A DNA stretch of 29,960 nucleotides from CAADGU01 sp964581605. Its GTDB lineage: Bacteria > Chloroflexota > Anaerolineae > Promineifilales > Promineifilaceae. Positions 15,567-24,400 of the stretch are shown here, piece after piece. Under the pieces are notes generated by a model, which worked only from the letters and a program-made list of their open reading frames with translations, ran no database searches and was not told the origin of the DNA. Made by a program: the position numbers and the translations under genes. Numbering within the stretch: position 1 is the stretch's first letter; each line of letters begins with the position of its first letter. The DNA is taken from the NCBI GenBank assembly GCA_964581605.1, contig CAZOPF010000074.1, positions 1-29,960 of the forward strand, written 5' to 3'.

Positions 15567-16448
15567 ATGATTGGTGAATGGATACGGCCGTTATGCTGCC
15601 CGCACTGCAACAGACCACTCATTGATTGGTCACGTACCTGGAAATGTTCAGTTGGGCATACTTTTGATGTGGCCCGTGAAGGGTATGTCAATTTGTTATC
15701 TGGTCATAAAAAGTTGCCAGAGACGGTAGGAGATACTCCAGATATGCTCCGGGCACGACAAGCATTTTTAGCGGGCGGTTTTTATGAACCGTTGTCGGAT
15801 TTGCTTAACGAATTGGTGGTAACGGCCGTTAACAATGTCAACAAACCAACCCAACCGGTGGTTGTGGATATTGGTTGTGGCGAGGGGTACTATCTCAGGC
15901 GGTTGGCTCAACAGTTTGCCGGGCAAAGCATCTCACTTTTTGGGGTAGATATTGCTAAAACGGCCGTGCGAGTGACGGCAAAACAGCTAGGAAAAGACGC
16001 CCATTGCCTGGTAGCTGATGTCAACAACAGGTTGCCCTTTACCGATCATTCTGTGCAGGTGCTGACTAACTTATTTGCGCCTCGTAATGCGATTGAATTT
16101 GCCAGACTTGTTGTTCCGGGTGGTACTTTACTGACAGTTGTGCCTGCCCAAGATCATCTGGAATCATTGCGACAGCACTTGAGGTTGTTAGGTATGCAAG
16201 CTGAAAAGCAGGCTCATATTACTGCTCAATTTGCCAGTTCATTCACCTTGCAGCAGGTTTATCAGTTGGCTTATCCTATGCTGCTGACAGGCAAGGCATT
16301 GCACGCTCTCGTCAGGATGATGCCCAGTATACGCCATTTACCGGATGAACAACGGGAAATGTTAAACCATCTACCGCAAGTGGAAACAGTTGCCAGTTTT
16401 CTTGTTTTACAATTTATTCGTGTAGGCAGCGACAGGCTCACCGGGTAG
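15567..16448 (+). CDS. rlmA: 23S rRNA (guanine-N1)-methyltransferase, RlmA family
   Basis: 293-aa SAM-dependent rRNA methyltransferase of the RlmA/RrmA family, which methylates N1 of a guanine in 23S rRNA helix 35. The N-terminal zinc-binding module reads CCPHC, then WKCSVGHTFD and AREGYVNLL, a strong family signature, followed by GDTPDMLRAR. The SAM-binding loop is VVDIGCGEGYY (about 98-108), with a motif-IV-like NLFAPRN. Whether it is the G745 (RlmAI) or G748 (RlmAII) type cannot be told. I prefer the ATG at 15567 over 15543 because the -10 box overlaps the longer version and the N-terminal zinc module begins right after 15567. The 3' end overlaps the convergent lipid kinase gene by 42 bp. 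Confidence 0.88.
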   Translation: MIGEWIRPLCCPHCNRPLIDWSRTWKCSVGHTFDVAREGYVNLLSGHKKLPETVGDTPDMLRARQAFLAGGFYEPLSDLLNELVVTAVNNVNKPTQPVVVDIGCGEGYYLRRLAQQFAGQSISLFGVDIAKTAVRVTAKQLGKDAHCLVADVNNRLPFTDHSVQVLTNLFAPRNAIEFARLVVPGGTLLTVVPAQDHLESLRQHLRLLGMQAEKQAHITAQFASSFTLQQVYQLAYPMLLTGKALHALVRMMPSIRHLPDEQREMLNHLPQVETVASFLVLQFIRVGSDRLTG

Positions 16449-17402
16449 TGAGAACAGGTCAGGTGGTGTGGTATTGGGGGCGAGCAGGCGTAAAGCGTGG
16501 GTTTTTACGGTGAAGTGCAGCGGGGTGTAGCCTGCTTTGTCCCCATCAGTTTGGCAGGGCATAGGGGGGGTGGCGCGAATGGTAACAGTACGGCCGTTAA
16601 TACGTGTAATATTAGGATGTTGATGATGCCGTTCAAGTTTGGCTTCATACAAAAACTGGATTGTATCAGCCAATCCTTCCCCCCGAAACATCCATACCTC
16701 AAATTGACCATCATCCAATTTTGCATCCGGGCTGAGTATGATTTGCCCACCGGCGTATAAGCGGCAATTGCTAATTAACACCAGAACAAAATTGTCTTCA
16801 TAATAGACGCCATCTACTTCCACAACCCCTTTCATGCGTGGTAAGTGGGGAGCGGCGGCCAGACTTTGGATGTAATATCCAAGCCGTCCGAGTTTTTTTG
16901 ACCAACGCGGGCGGGGTTCAACGCGGTCAACCAGATAGCCATCTACACCTGTGCCGGCCCATAGCAGCCAGTTACGGCCGTATCCCTTTTCATCTTCCAG
17001 CCAGCCTATATCCATGAACTGTACTTTTCCAGCTAAAAGAGCGTCTGCGGCCTCCAAAAGTTTATGCTTTTCCAGCCGATTAGGCCGTGGCATCAGAAGT
17101 TCACGGGCAAATGAATTAGCCGTGCCCATAGGCAGCGGCGCCAGAATTGATTCTGAGCCGGCCAGGCCATTGGCCACTTCGCCTAAGGTGCCATCACCAC
17201 CAGCGGCCAACACAACTTGATGGCCCTGAGCGGCCGCTTGTTGCGCCAGAATTGTTGCATGACCAGGGGCGTTTGTTGGGTTTAGGCTTACATGCCAGCC
17301 ACATTTCTGCCACAGTTCAACCACTGAGGCTATCGGCCCGGCTAAGTTGGCGTGCCCAGCTAGAGGATTGTAGATCAGGGTCGCTTGCAGCGGTTGTTTC
17401 AC
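16407..17402 (-). CDS. Diacylglycerol kinase family lipid kinase (YegS/DgkB type)
   Basis: 331-aa lipid kinase with the DAGK catalytic domain: YNPLAG (11-16), the nucleotide-binding loop GGDGT (68-72) and PMGTANSFA (91-99). These kinases phosphorylate diacylglycerol or related lipids in phospholipid turnover. The start is a GTG at 17402 with a weak GGGTGA upstream. An in-frame TGA two codons before it rules out a longer protein, and later starts would cut into YNPLAG. The gene therefore starts inside the upstream P-loop kinase gene (86-nt overlap), suggesting translational coupling. Its 3' end overlaps rlmA in the opposite direction by 42 bp. The C-terminal half (residues 150-315) has the usual YegS-like second domain. 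Confidence 0.9.
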   Translation of the reverse strand: MKQPLQATLIYNPLAGHANLAGPIASVVELWQKCGWHVSLNPTNAPGHATILAQQAAAQGHQVVLAAGGDGTLGEVANGLAGSESILAPLPMGTANSFARELLMPRPNRLEKHKLLEAADALLAGKVQFMDIGWLEDEKGYGRNWLLWAGTGVDGYLVDRVEPRPRWSKKLGRLGYYIQSLAAAPHLPRMKGVVEVDGVYYEDNFVLVLISNCRLYAGGQIILSPDAKLDDGQFEVWMFRGEGLADTIQFLYEAKLERHHQHPNITRINGRTVTIRATPPMPCQTDGDKAGYTPLHFTVKTHALRLLAPNTTPPDLFSLPGEPVAAYTNKL

Positions 17403-17985
17403 AATTCACCCAATAACGATGTAATTCAGCCGCCAGTTCATCGGCCACCGTATGGCTGGTATCTAAAATCAGATGTTCACCGACCACAGGTTCTTGTGCT
17501 TCAACCATCCATTTATACACAGACCAGTCTGCCTCTGACAAGTCGGTTTCTCGTCGGTTGCCACTATTCCGTTGCTGCAACCGTTCCCGAATAACATCCT
17601 GACCAGCCTGAACATAACACACGGCTACTGGGGAACCCGCACGTTGGGCCAGCTTTTTAAGATGTTCACGACGTGCAGCCAGATAGTTGGAGGCGTCAAA
17701 TATAACACGCTGGCCTTGTTTTAAGCGAGCTTCGATGATGGAGTAACACACCTCATACACCAACATCATTTCAGCGGCCGTGTAAGTGGGTTTATTTCGC
17801 ATGAGTAGGCGGATATTATCTGTGCTTACCACCACACAATCTACCCGTTTCTGTAATTTTTCGACAACAGATGATTTGCCTGTGCCTGGCAAACCTACCA
17901 TCATCAAAAGGCTGCCCCCTTCTCTTACATAGGGTGCTGATGGCAGGTAGTCGTCAATATCACTAACGATGCTATGCAAATACAT
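17317..17985 (-). CDS. P-loop kinase of the AAA_33 / polynucleotide-kinase-like family
   Basis: 222-aa predicted ATP-dependent kinase. Walker A is GLPGTGKSS (about 31-39), followed by VVSTDNIR (substrate/Mg region), VIFDASN as the Walker-B-like strand, and an Arg-rich lid (IRERLQQRNSGNRRE). Such proteins phosphorylate small molecules, nucleic acid ends or tRNA-linked substrates; the substrate cannot be named here. The ATG at 17985 is chosen over a TTG at 18009 because a GGGAAG-like site precedes it by about 7 nt. The last 28 or so residues, after ELHRYWVN, are encoded in the overlap with the lipid kinase gene and do not look like conserved kinase sequence. Confidence 0.82.
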   Translation of the reverse strand: MYLHSIVSDIDDYLPSAPYVREGGSLLMMVGLPGTGKSSVVEKLQKRVDCVVVSTDNIRLLMRNKPTYTAAEMMLVYEVCYSIIEARLKQGQRVIFDASNYLAARREHLKKLAQRAGSPVAVCYVQAGQDVIRERLQQRNSGNRRETDLSEADWSVYKWMVEAQEPVVGEHLILDTSHTVADELAAELHRYWVNCETTAASDPDLQSSSWARQLSRADSLSG

Positions 17986-18193
17986 TCGAAACTTCCCGGT
18001 AGCGAGCAACTACAAAGATTCTGCATACGTCTAATCGTTGTGTATCGCCGTTTTGTAAGGTATACCATAGGTTCAGGTATCTGTGCATTTTTACAAAAGT
18101 ACGGTTAAGAACAGGATTACTTTTCCTGATGATTGGTCTGACGAAAGAAGGAAGATAATAGGAAATTGGTCATAAAAGGGCGAGCGTTATAAT

Positions 18194-18682
18194 TTACGCA
18201 GAGCCAATGTCGTAATGGGGGTCAGGTTTTGTCTCTCCATCGCGTAGGGTAGCATACAGCCGATCGACATAAGGGCCGCCTTCTACAAATAGATCGTTGA
18301 TCTCGACTGCATCCATGAAACGATCCCAAGTTGTGTGGATAAAAGTAATCCGTCGCCATTGCAGGCTGATGATGGGGCGTTCCAGGGTTTGCAGCGGGCC
18401 AAGCTGCACTTTGTAATAATACCTGTCGGCCTGAGGGTGATTGGTTTGTTCTGGGAACAGAGTGCGCCGGGTAACCAACTCATGCCCCAGCCGGGGGGCA
18501 AAATATCGTATGGACCATTTGTCTGGCCCAAAATGACGGCCAAAATAAAAGGCATAGTATTCAGCAAAAAGCCCTTTTGGGGCCTGATGTTGTGGAATAC
18601 GATACCATCCCTGGTTCTGGAGGAGGGCAAAATCGGCAGGTTGGGGTATGTAGGTGACCAAAACGCGATCTTCAGCGAACAT
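18194..18682 (-). CDS. Conserved hypothetical protein
   Basis: 162-aa soluble protein, not assigned to a named family. It begins with a beta-strand-like RVLVTYIP, then GWYRIPQHQAPKG, an aromatic stretch (EYYAFYFGRHFG), WSIRYFAPRLGHELVTRR and LQWRRITFIHTTWDRF. The dense aromatic and Arg pattern suggests a compact alpha/beta fold. I recall similar sequences in other Chloroflexota genomes but no experimental function. The ATG at 18682 is preceded by GGTGAGAG, the same 8 bases that precede the mutM ATG on the other strand. A TTGACA-type promoter lies upstream and mutM is divergent, so a stress or nucleic-acid role is possible but not shown. Confidence 0.75.
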   Translation of the reverse strand: MFAEDRVLVTYIPQPADFALLQNQGWYRIPQHQAPKGLFAEYYAFYFGRHFGPDKWSIRYFAPRLGHELVTRRTLFPEQTNHPQADRYYYKVQLGPLQTLERPIISLQWRRITFIHTTWDRFMDAVEINDLFVEGGPYVDRLYATLRDGETKPDPHYDIGSA

Positions 18683-18745
18683 CTCTCACCGTAGATGAAA
18701 ACTAAAAAGTACTAATGCAAAATGGGCCGCTTTTAATTAAAGTGG

Positions 18746-18775
18746 ATTTTAGATCAGAAGGGTGGGCAGTGTCAA
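18746..18775 (-). promoter_or_regulatory. Sigma70-type promoter for the hypothetical gene
   Basis: Minus-strand TTGACA (18775-18770), 18-nt spacer, TAAAAT (18751-18746). The expected start near 18739 leaves a leader of about 57 nt before the ATG at 18682. The promoter lies within the 158-nt divergent gap shared with mutM. Confidence 0.65.
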
Positions 18776-18802
18776 AAGATAGAGATGTGAAAAGGATTGC
18801 GC

Positions 18803-18808
18803 TATAAT
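18803..18808 (+). promoter_or_regulatory. Minus-10 element for mutM
   Basis: Perfect TATAAT at 18803-18808, 32 nt before the mutM ATG. No good -35 hexamer lies 16-18 nt upstream, so the promoter may be weak or may need an activator. GGTGAG before the ATG serves as ribosome binding site. Confidence 0.45.
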
Positions 18809-18840
18809 CGCCTGAACAATGTGGATTTGATGGGTGAGAG

Positions 18841-19653
18841 ATGCCGGAGTTACCAGAGGTTGAAACAACAGTGCGGGCGTTACGGCCGTTACTTGTAGGG
18901 CACACTTTTGGCTATGTACAAAATCGTTGGCCGAAACATATTGTAACCCCTTCTGTACCAGAATTGCAGAGGCGGTTGCCGGGCCGGGCCATCAAGGCCA
19001 TCAACCGCCGTGCCAAGTATCTGGTTTTCTCACTCGACAATGGGGAAGCATTGATCATTCATTTGAAGATGTCTGGCCGGTTGCTGGTGGTGGCGCGTAA
19101 TGAACCGGCCGACAGGCATGTACATACCATCTTTGGCCTGGCAAATGGGCAAGAACTTCGTTTTTGGGATCAGCGTAAGTTTGGGCGGGTTTATTTAGTG
19201 CATGATCCGCAAACGGTATTGGGGGCGTTAGGGCCGGAGCCGTTGGCCGATGAGTTTACAGTGGAAAGATTTGCCGAGAGGCTACACGGCCGTAACCGGA
19301 CACTCAAACCCCTTTTGCTTGATCAGACGTTTGTGGCCGGTATTGGCAATATCTATGCTGATGAATCCCTGTTTTATGCCCACTTACACCCCCAACGGCT
19401 ATCTGGAACACTCACCCTGGAAGAGAAAACAGCGTTATACACCGCCATACAAAAGGTGTTGCAACTCGGCATTGAGCGGGAGGGCGCCAGCATTGATTTG
19501 TATGTAAAACCTGATGGTAGTAAGGGAGATATGCAAAACGCTGTCGCCGTTTTTCGGCGTACCGGTTATCCGTGTATGCAATGTGGTACGCCGATCCAGC
19601 GCATTGTTTTAGGGGGACGAAGTACCCATTTTTGTGCGAAATGTCAAATATAG
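18841..19653 (+). CDS. mutM: Formamidopyrimidine-DNA glycosylase
   Basis: 270-aa bifunctional DNA glycosylase/AP lyase that removes 8-oxoguanine and ring-opened purines. The mature N-terminus PELPEVET carries the catalytic Pro and Glu directly after Met. Lys59 (RRAKYL) and Lys76 (HLKMSGR) are at the expected positions, with GNIYADESLF in the helix-two-turn-helix region. The C-terminal zinc finger has C245, C248, C265 and C268 with Arg260 between them. The sequence is full length and intact. It is followed after 12 nt by a small conserved gene, with which it probably forms an operon, and it is divergent from the hypothetical gene at 18194-18682. Confidence 0.97.
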   Translation: MPELPEVETTVRALRPLLVGHTFGYVQNRWPKHIVTPSVPELQRRLPGRAIKAINRRAKYLVFSLDNGEALIIHLKMSGRLLVVARNEPADRHVHTIFGLANGQELRFWDQRKFGRVYLVHDPQTVLGALGPEPLADEFTVERFAERLHGRNRTLKPLLLDQTFVAGIGNIYADESLFYAHLHPQRLSGTLTLEEKTALYTAIQKVLQLGIEREGASIDLYVKPDGSKGDMQNAVAVFRRTGYPCMQCGTPIQRIVLGGRSTHFCAKCQI

Positions 19654-19665
19654 TGAGGAGACGCC

Positions 19666-20250
19666 ATGAAAAAAGAAGTCGAAGTGATGCGTGTGTTGCG
19701 GGTGCCCCCCATGGGTAAATTAGTGGTGGAATTTCGGGGACACCGGTATGAAAACATTGCGGAGGTAGGTGAAGAGAACGTCAAACGATTTTTACTCACG
19801 GCCGTTGGCGAATTGATGAGCTTCTCTGGTGGGTATCAGGCATTAGTAGACGAAGGATTAGCGCCACCCATTGCACCGGTGCCTGGCCGCCCCCAGGAAA
19901 GCGACCCGCAAACAGAGCAGCAGGCAAAATTCCTGGCCAGTCTGGAAGCATCACGCGATGCGGTAAAAGCTGAGAAAAAGAGGGCCAGTGTGCTGTTACC
20001 GGGTATCAGTCGGGTAAATAGCACGCCTTCATCGGCATTGAACCCGGTTGAGCAAATTGACCGAATTTTGCAGCAATATGTAGAGGCTGATCCGGAACTG
20101 GCTAATCGTTCTGTACATTTGGTGCAACATCCAGCTGGCGGGTTGCAAATTGAGGTAGATGGCAAACGGTATCAACGCCCGGGCGAAATTGAGGACCAGC
20201 GAATTCAACTATTGATTAAGAAAGCTATCAAGGAGTGGGAGGCGGTGTAA
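19666..20250 (+). CDS. Conserved hypothetical protein with an internal duplication
   Basis: 194-aa protein of unknown function, starting 12 nt after mutM with AGGAG 7 nt before its ATG. Two copies of a module of about 45 residues are visible: residues about 8-52 (LRVPPMGKLVVEFRGHRYEN, an EVGEENVKRFLL helix, then AVGEL) and about 149-194 (HLVQHPAGGLQIEVDGKRYQ, an EIEDQRIQLLIK helix, then AIKEW). Both follow the pattern P.G.L.(V/I)E..G.RY, then an acidic E(V/I) turn and a helix. They are separated by a polar, probably flexible linker of about 95 residues (PVPGRPQESDPQTEQQ and so on). No membrane segment or catalytic motif is seen. The linkage to mutM suggests but does not show a role with DNA. 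Confidence 0.8.
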   Translation: MKKEVEVMRVLRVPPMGKLVVEFRGHRYENIAEVGEENVKRFLLTAVGELMSFSGGYQALVDEGLAPPIAPVPGRPQESDPQTEQQAKFLASLEASRDAVKAEKKRASVLLPGISRVNSTPSSALNPVEQIDRILQQYVEADPELANRSVHLVQHPAGGLQIEVDGKRYQRPGEIEDQRIQLLIKKAIKEWEAV

Positions 20251-20256
20251 AGGTGG

Positions 20257-21351
20257 CTAGAGATCGCTTGTTTTACCAGCCGGTGGCAAGTGGCCGTTAT
20301 CGCTAAAAGCTGGGGGTAGCCATTGTTCATACCGGGCAATAAGAATTTTACGCTCTCTTTCAGGCAAGAACGCAGCCTGAGCTGCATTTAGTACCATTTG
20401 TCGCAAGAGGGGGTAGCTGACATGTAAGGTTTGCAAGGCAATTTCATACTCATCCGTCAGGGTGATATTGCTTACGGCCGGATCGTCTGTGTTCAGGGTG
20501 GCCTTAATACCTAAATCCAACATATCATTCAGCGGATGATGGGTAAGACTGCGCACGACGCCGGTTTGTAAATTACTGGTCAGGCACACTTCCAGGGCGA
20601 TGCCACGCTCGTGTACCATGCGCAAAATGCGGGAGTTTTCAATGATACGAATGCCGTGACCGATGCGGTCAGCATAAAGCTCCTCTACTGCTTCACGCAC
20701 ACCATAAGCACTGGCCCATTCACCGGCGTGAACGGTGATGCCCATGCCAACTTCTTTGGCTTCTCTGAAAAGAGGGGTGAATGGGGTAGAAGGGAATTTA
20801 ACTTCATTTCCGGCTAAATCCAGGCCAACGATACCTTTACCAAATCGGTCGAAGGCCACCTCGGCCACCTCACGGGCCTGGTGTAACGGGTCATGCCTTA
20901 CCAGTGTAACGATAAGACCAACATCAATATCATGGTTATGGCTGGCTTGCTGTACGGCCGCCATCACCCAATCGGTCACATCGCCCAAACTGAAACCACG
21001 TACACGAGATAGCGCCTGGGGACTAAAGCGTAGTTCCAGATATTTGATATTGTCGGCGGCCGCATCGGCCACTGCTTCATATGCCAACCGGTAGATTGTT
21101 TCCGGTGAGCGGTAAAAGTGGCGCAGCACCTCAAATTTTTGCAGAAACGCTTCGTGGTGTGCGGGGTCGTCCATCACTTGCACATATGGCCGTAACTGAT
21201 CCAAACTTTTCACCGGCAGCCCCAGGTCATATTCCAACGCAATTTCATACAGCGTTTGCAGCCGTAAAGAGCCCTCCAGGTGGCGATGCAGGTCTATTTT
21301 GGGTAAATCTTGAATAGTGGTAAAACCAACGTGATAACTGTTTTCTGACAA
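20257..21351 (-). CDS. add: Adenosine deaminase
   Basis: 364-aa zinc hydrolase converting adenosine to inosine in purine salvage. Metal and active-site motifs are all present: LHRHLEGS (H22, H24), VHAGE (H208 zinc ligand, E211 catalytic), RIGHGI (H232) and LNTDDP (D289, D290). The annotated start is a TTG at 21351 with AGGA about 5 nt upstream; no ATG lies before the conserved LPKIDLHRHLEG block. It converges on the hypothetical gene at 19666-20250 with only 6 nt between stop codons and no visible terminator. The upstream kinase gene is on the same strand, 93 nt away. Members of this family include adenine deaminases, but the HAGE/SLxP-type features here fit adenosine deaminase best. Confidence 0.92.
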   Translation of the reverse strand: MSENSYHVGFTTIQDLPKIDLHRHLEGSLRLQTLYEIALEYDLGLPVKSLDQLRPYVQVMDDPAHHEAFLQKFEVLRHFYRSPETIYRLAYEAVADAAADNIKYLELRFSPQALSRVRGFSLGDVTDWVMAAVQQASHNHDIDVGLIVTLVRHDPLHQAREVAEVAFDRFGKGIVGLDLAGNEVKFPSTPFTPLFREAKEVGMGITVHAGEWASAYGVREAVEELYADRIGHGIRIIENSRILRMVHERGIALEVCLTSNLQTGVVRSLTHHPLNDMLDLGIKATLNTDDPAVSNITLTDEYEIALQTLHVSYPLLRQMVLNAAQAAFLPERERKILIARYEQWLPPAFSDNGHLPPAGKTSDL

Positions 21352-21444
21352 AAGGTTCCTATCCCAGATACAGCAGATAGGCGGAAAGGAGCGTCAGCCG
21401 TAAATCGGGCTACCAGTCGGATTAAGGTTTATGATTGACGGCCG

Positions 21445-24400
21445 TCATGGTGCTACCTCTGCAACATCTGCTCGCGCTTTTGGTAATGTAAAAAGAAACG
21501 AACTGCCTTTGTCTAGTTCGCTTTCAACCCATATTTTGCCATGATGCGCATCAATGATACGCTTGACAATTGCCAAACCGATGCCCGTGCCGCCAAAGCG
21601 ACGCCGGGAAGAGCCATCTATTTGATAAAACCGCTCAAAGATACGTTGATGCTTGTCTGGAGCCATGCCAATGCCCTGGTCGGCAACAGAAACACAGACG
21701 ACTTCATCTTGTTCCATGAGCGTGACTGTGATCACGCCGCCGTCGGGGCTGAATTTAATCGCATTGCCGATCAGATTATCCAGCACCTGATTGATGCGCC
21801 CTTTGTCAATGTTGACCAGTCCGGCCGCAGAAGCGGGTAACATGCGCACCGATAACCCTTTTTTTTCCGCTACCATGCTGTGCCCGGCAACGGCCGTGTG
21901 GAGCAAATCTTCCATTGCCACTGTTTCTAACTGCAAGTTGCCCGAATCAATACGTTGTAACGTGATGATGTCTTCAATGATTCGCGTAATATCATCCGTT
22001 TTGTCAGATACAATTTGCAGATATTCCTGTTGTTCCGGCGTGAGCAGCCCTCTGTCACCATCCATGAGCAGGTCAACGTATCCTTTCACAAAGGTTAATG
22101 GTGTACGCAGCTCATGGGAGACATTCTGCACCAGTTCATCCTTCAGCCGGTCGCTCTCCTTCAACTCCTCATAAGCCACCGCCAGCTCTTGCGCACGTTT
22201 TTCCAGCTCTTCAAATAAGCGGGCATTGGCGATGGCAACGCTGACCTGGGCCGCAGCAATTGTCATCAACTGCTTATCAGATTCCGAAAAGGCATGGGGT
22301 TGGTCGCTATCTACGGTTAACGTACCGACTGGCTCATCCCGGATGACCAATGGCACCGCCAGCAGACTGCGCACAACCAGATCAAAAAAGAGGAATTCAG
22401 GGTCTTTATGGGCATCACGAGTGTAGACCAGTTTGCCTTCTTTGATAACCTTGCCAGAGATGCTGCCTTCCAACGCCATATGCGCATGGACAAATTCTGG
22501 CTCTACGCCATCGGCCGCTTTGACAATCAACTCATCCCGGTTATCTGTCAACATCGTGATGGTACTGGCACGGGCATTTAACAGGCGGCGCAGGCTTTGC
22601 ACGGTTGTTTGTAAAACTGACTCTAAATGCAGGTTGCCTGTTACCTGTTTTGCCATGTCTACAAGGGCAGACATGTCTAGCAGGCGGCGCTGGGATTCGG
22701 CATAAAGAGCAGCATTACGCACGGCAACGGCCGCATGTTCTGCCAATAGATTAAGCAGTAACAATTCTTCTTCACTAAATACATGCGGCTCTTTGTATGT
22801 GGTGGTAAAAGCGCCAATGACTTCATCACCAAATTTGAGCGGAAACCCGGCAATGGCACTGATTCCCCAAGATTTGGCTTGTGGTGATTGGAAAAATGGG
22901 TGGCTGGTAGCGTCGTTAATGACAATAGGGTGTCCTTCACGGACAACAGTGGCCGTTAACCCTTCGCCGGAAGCACGCGGTTTGGCAACAGCCGGTTTGC
23001 GGTTGCCATCGCGCCACAGGGCAGAAGACAACGAAAACTCCTGAGTAGCTGCATCATACAGGTAGATGTGCAGGTTATTGGCTTCAATCAATTTGAGTGC
23101 CGCCTCGGTAATAGCGTCTAACACCGCGTTCAGGTGCAGGGGGGAGTTTAATTGCAAAACGATGCGATGAAATGTGGATAGTTCCGCGACACGCCGTTTA
23201 GCCTGACCAAACAGGTGGGCGTGTTCGATGGCTACGGCCGCTTGCCCGGCCAGATTTTGTGCCAGTCGTAATTCGGCCGGACTATAACTGCGTGGTTTGA
23301 TCATCTCACCCAGAGCTAACAGGCCAAAAATGTTGCCACGCCGCACCAGGGGCACCAGCAGCAGCGACCGCAGTTTGGCTTCTCTGAGCAAGGTGATGTC
23401 TTCTTCTGTCCAGGCTTCATCTATCCGCAAACTATTCAGCTCCTGAGTATCTAAAACGCGCCGGACAATGGTGTAAGATTCCAGATTGCTAATCTGGCTC
23501 AACCCCAATTCGGCCCTGTTATCTGGTTGATTATCAAATTGGAACTGGTTTTTATGAGCGGCCGAACGCAGACTTTGTTGGTCTTTATCCCAAACGAAGA
23601 TGGTGCAGCTATCCACCTGTAAAGCACGCACCATTTCAGACACCACCGTTTGCAAGACGAAGTCTTGATCCAGGTTGGCCGTCATGGTGGCGCTGGCCTG
23701 GTAAAGGGTGCCAAGTTCAGTTAGCTGTTGTTGTGTTTGCTGGTAGAGGCTGGCGTTTTGGATGGCAACGGCCGCATGTGAGGCCAATGTAGAGGTGAGC
23801 CATTCGGCACGGCCGTTGAAGGCATTCACGTCGTGGCTGTCGAAAATGAGAACACCCTGCAATTCGCCGCCAGAAAGCAGTGGGGTTGCCATCCATGAAC
23901 GAATTTTGCTGCCTTCAGGATATGGCTGCCAGCGCTCATCTTCGCGCACATCATCTATGCGGATAATCTCTTTTTTGGTGTGCAATTCTTTAATCAGCAA
24001 AGCGTTTCGCCAGATAGACTCAAGTTGCTGGGGGGTAAGGCGGATGGGGCGATCATAAAAATCCCGACTGGCAGCATGTTTCAGCGTGTTATCTTGCCAC
24101 AAAAAAACAAAAGCGTTGTTGTAAGTGACGACATTGCCTAATGCCAGCAGCAGCCGTTCTACCACCACATCCTTCTCGAGCGAGGTGCTAATGATGGCAA
24201 TGGCCTGCCGCAGGGCTACGGCCGTCTGGTAATCATGCGTTCCTCTATCCACCAATTCCTGAGTGGTGGCATATTGGCGAATGTTGTGGATGATGGTGGC
24301 AATGTCTGTGGCTACGGCCGTCAGCACCTGTACATCATCGGCGGTGTATCGGCCGGCCGTGTTACTTTGCAGGCAAAGAGCGCCCAACACATCATTCTCC

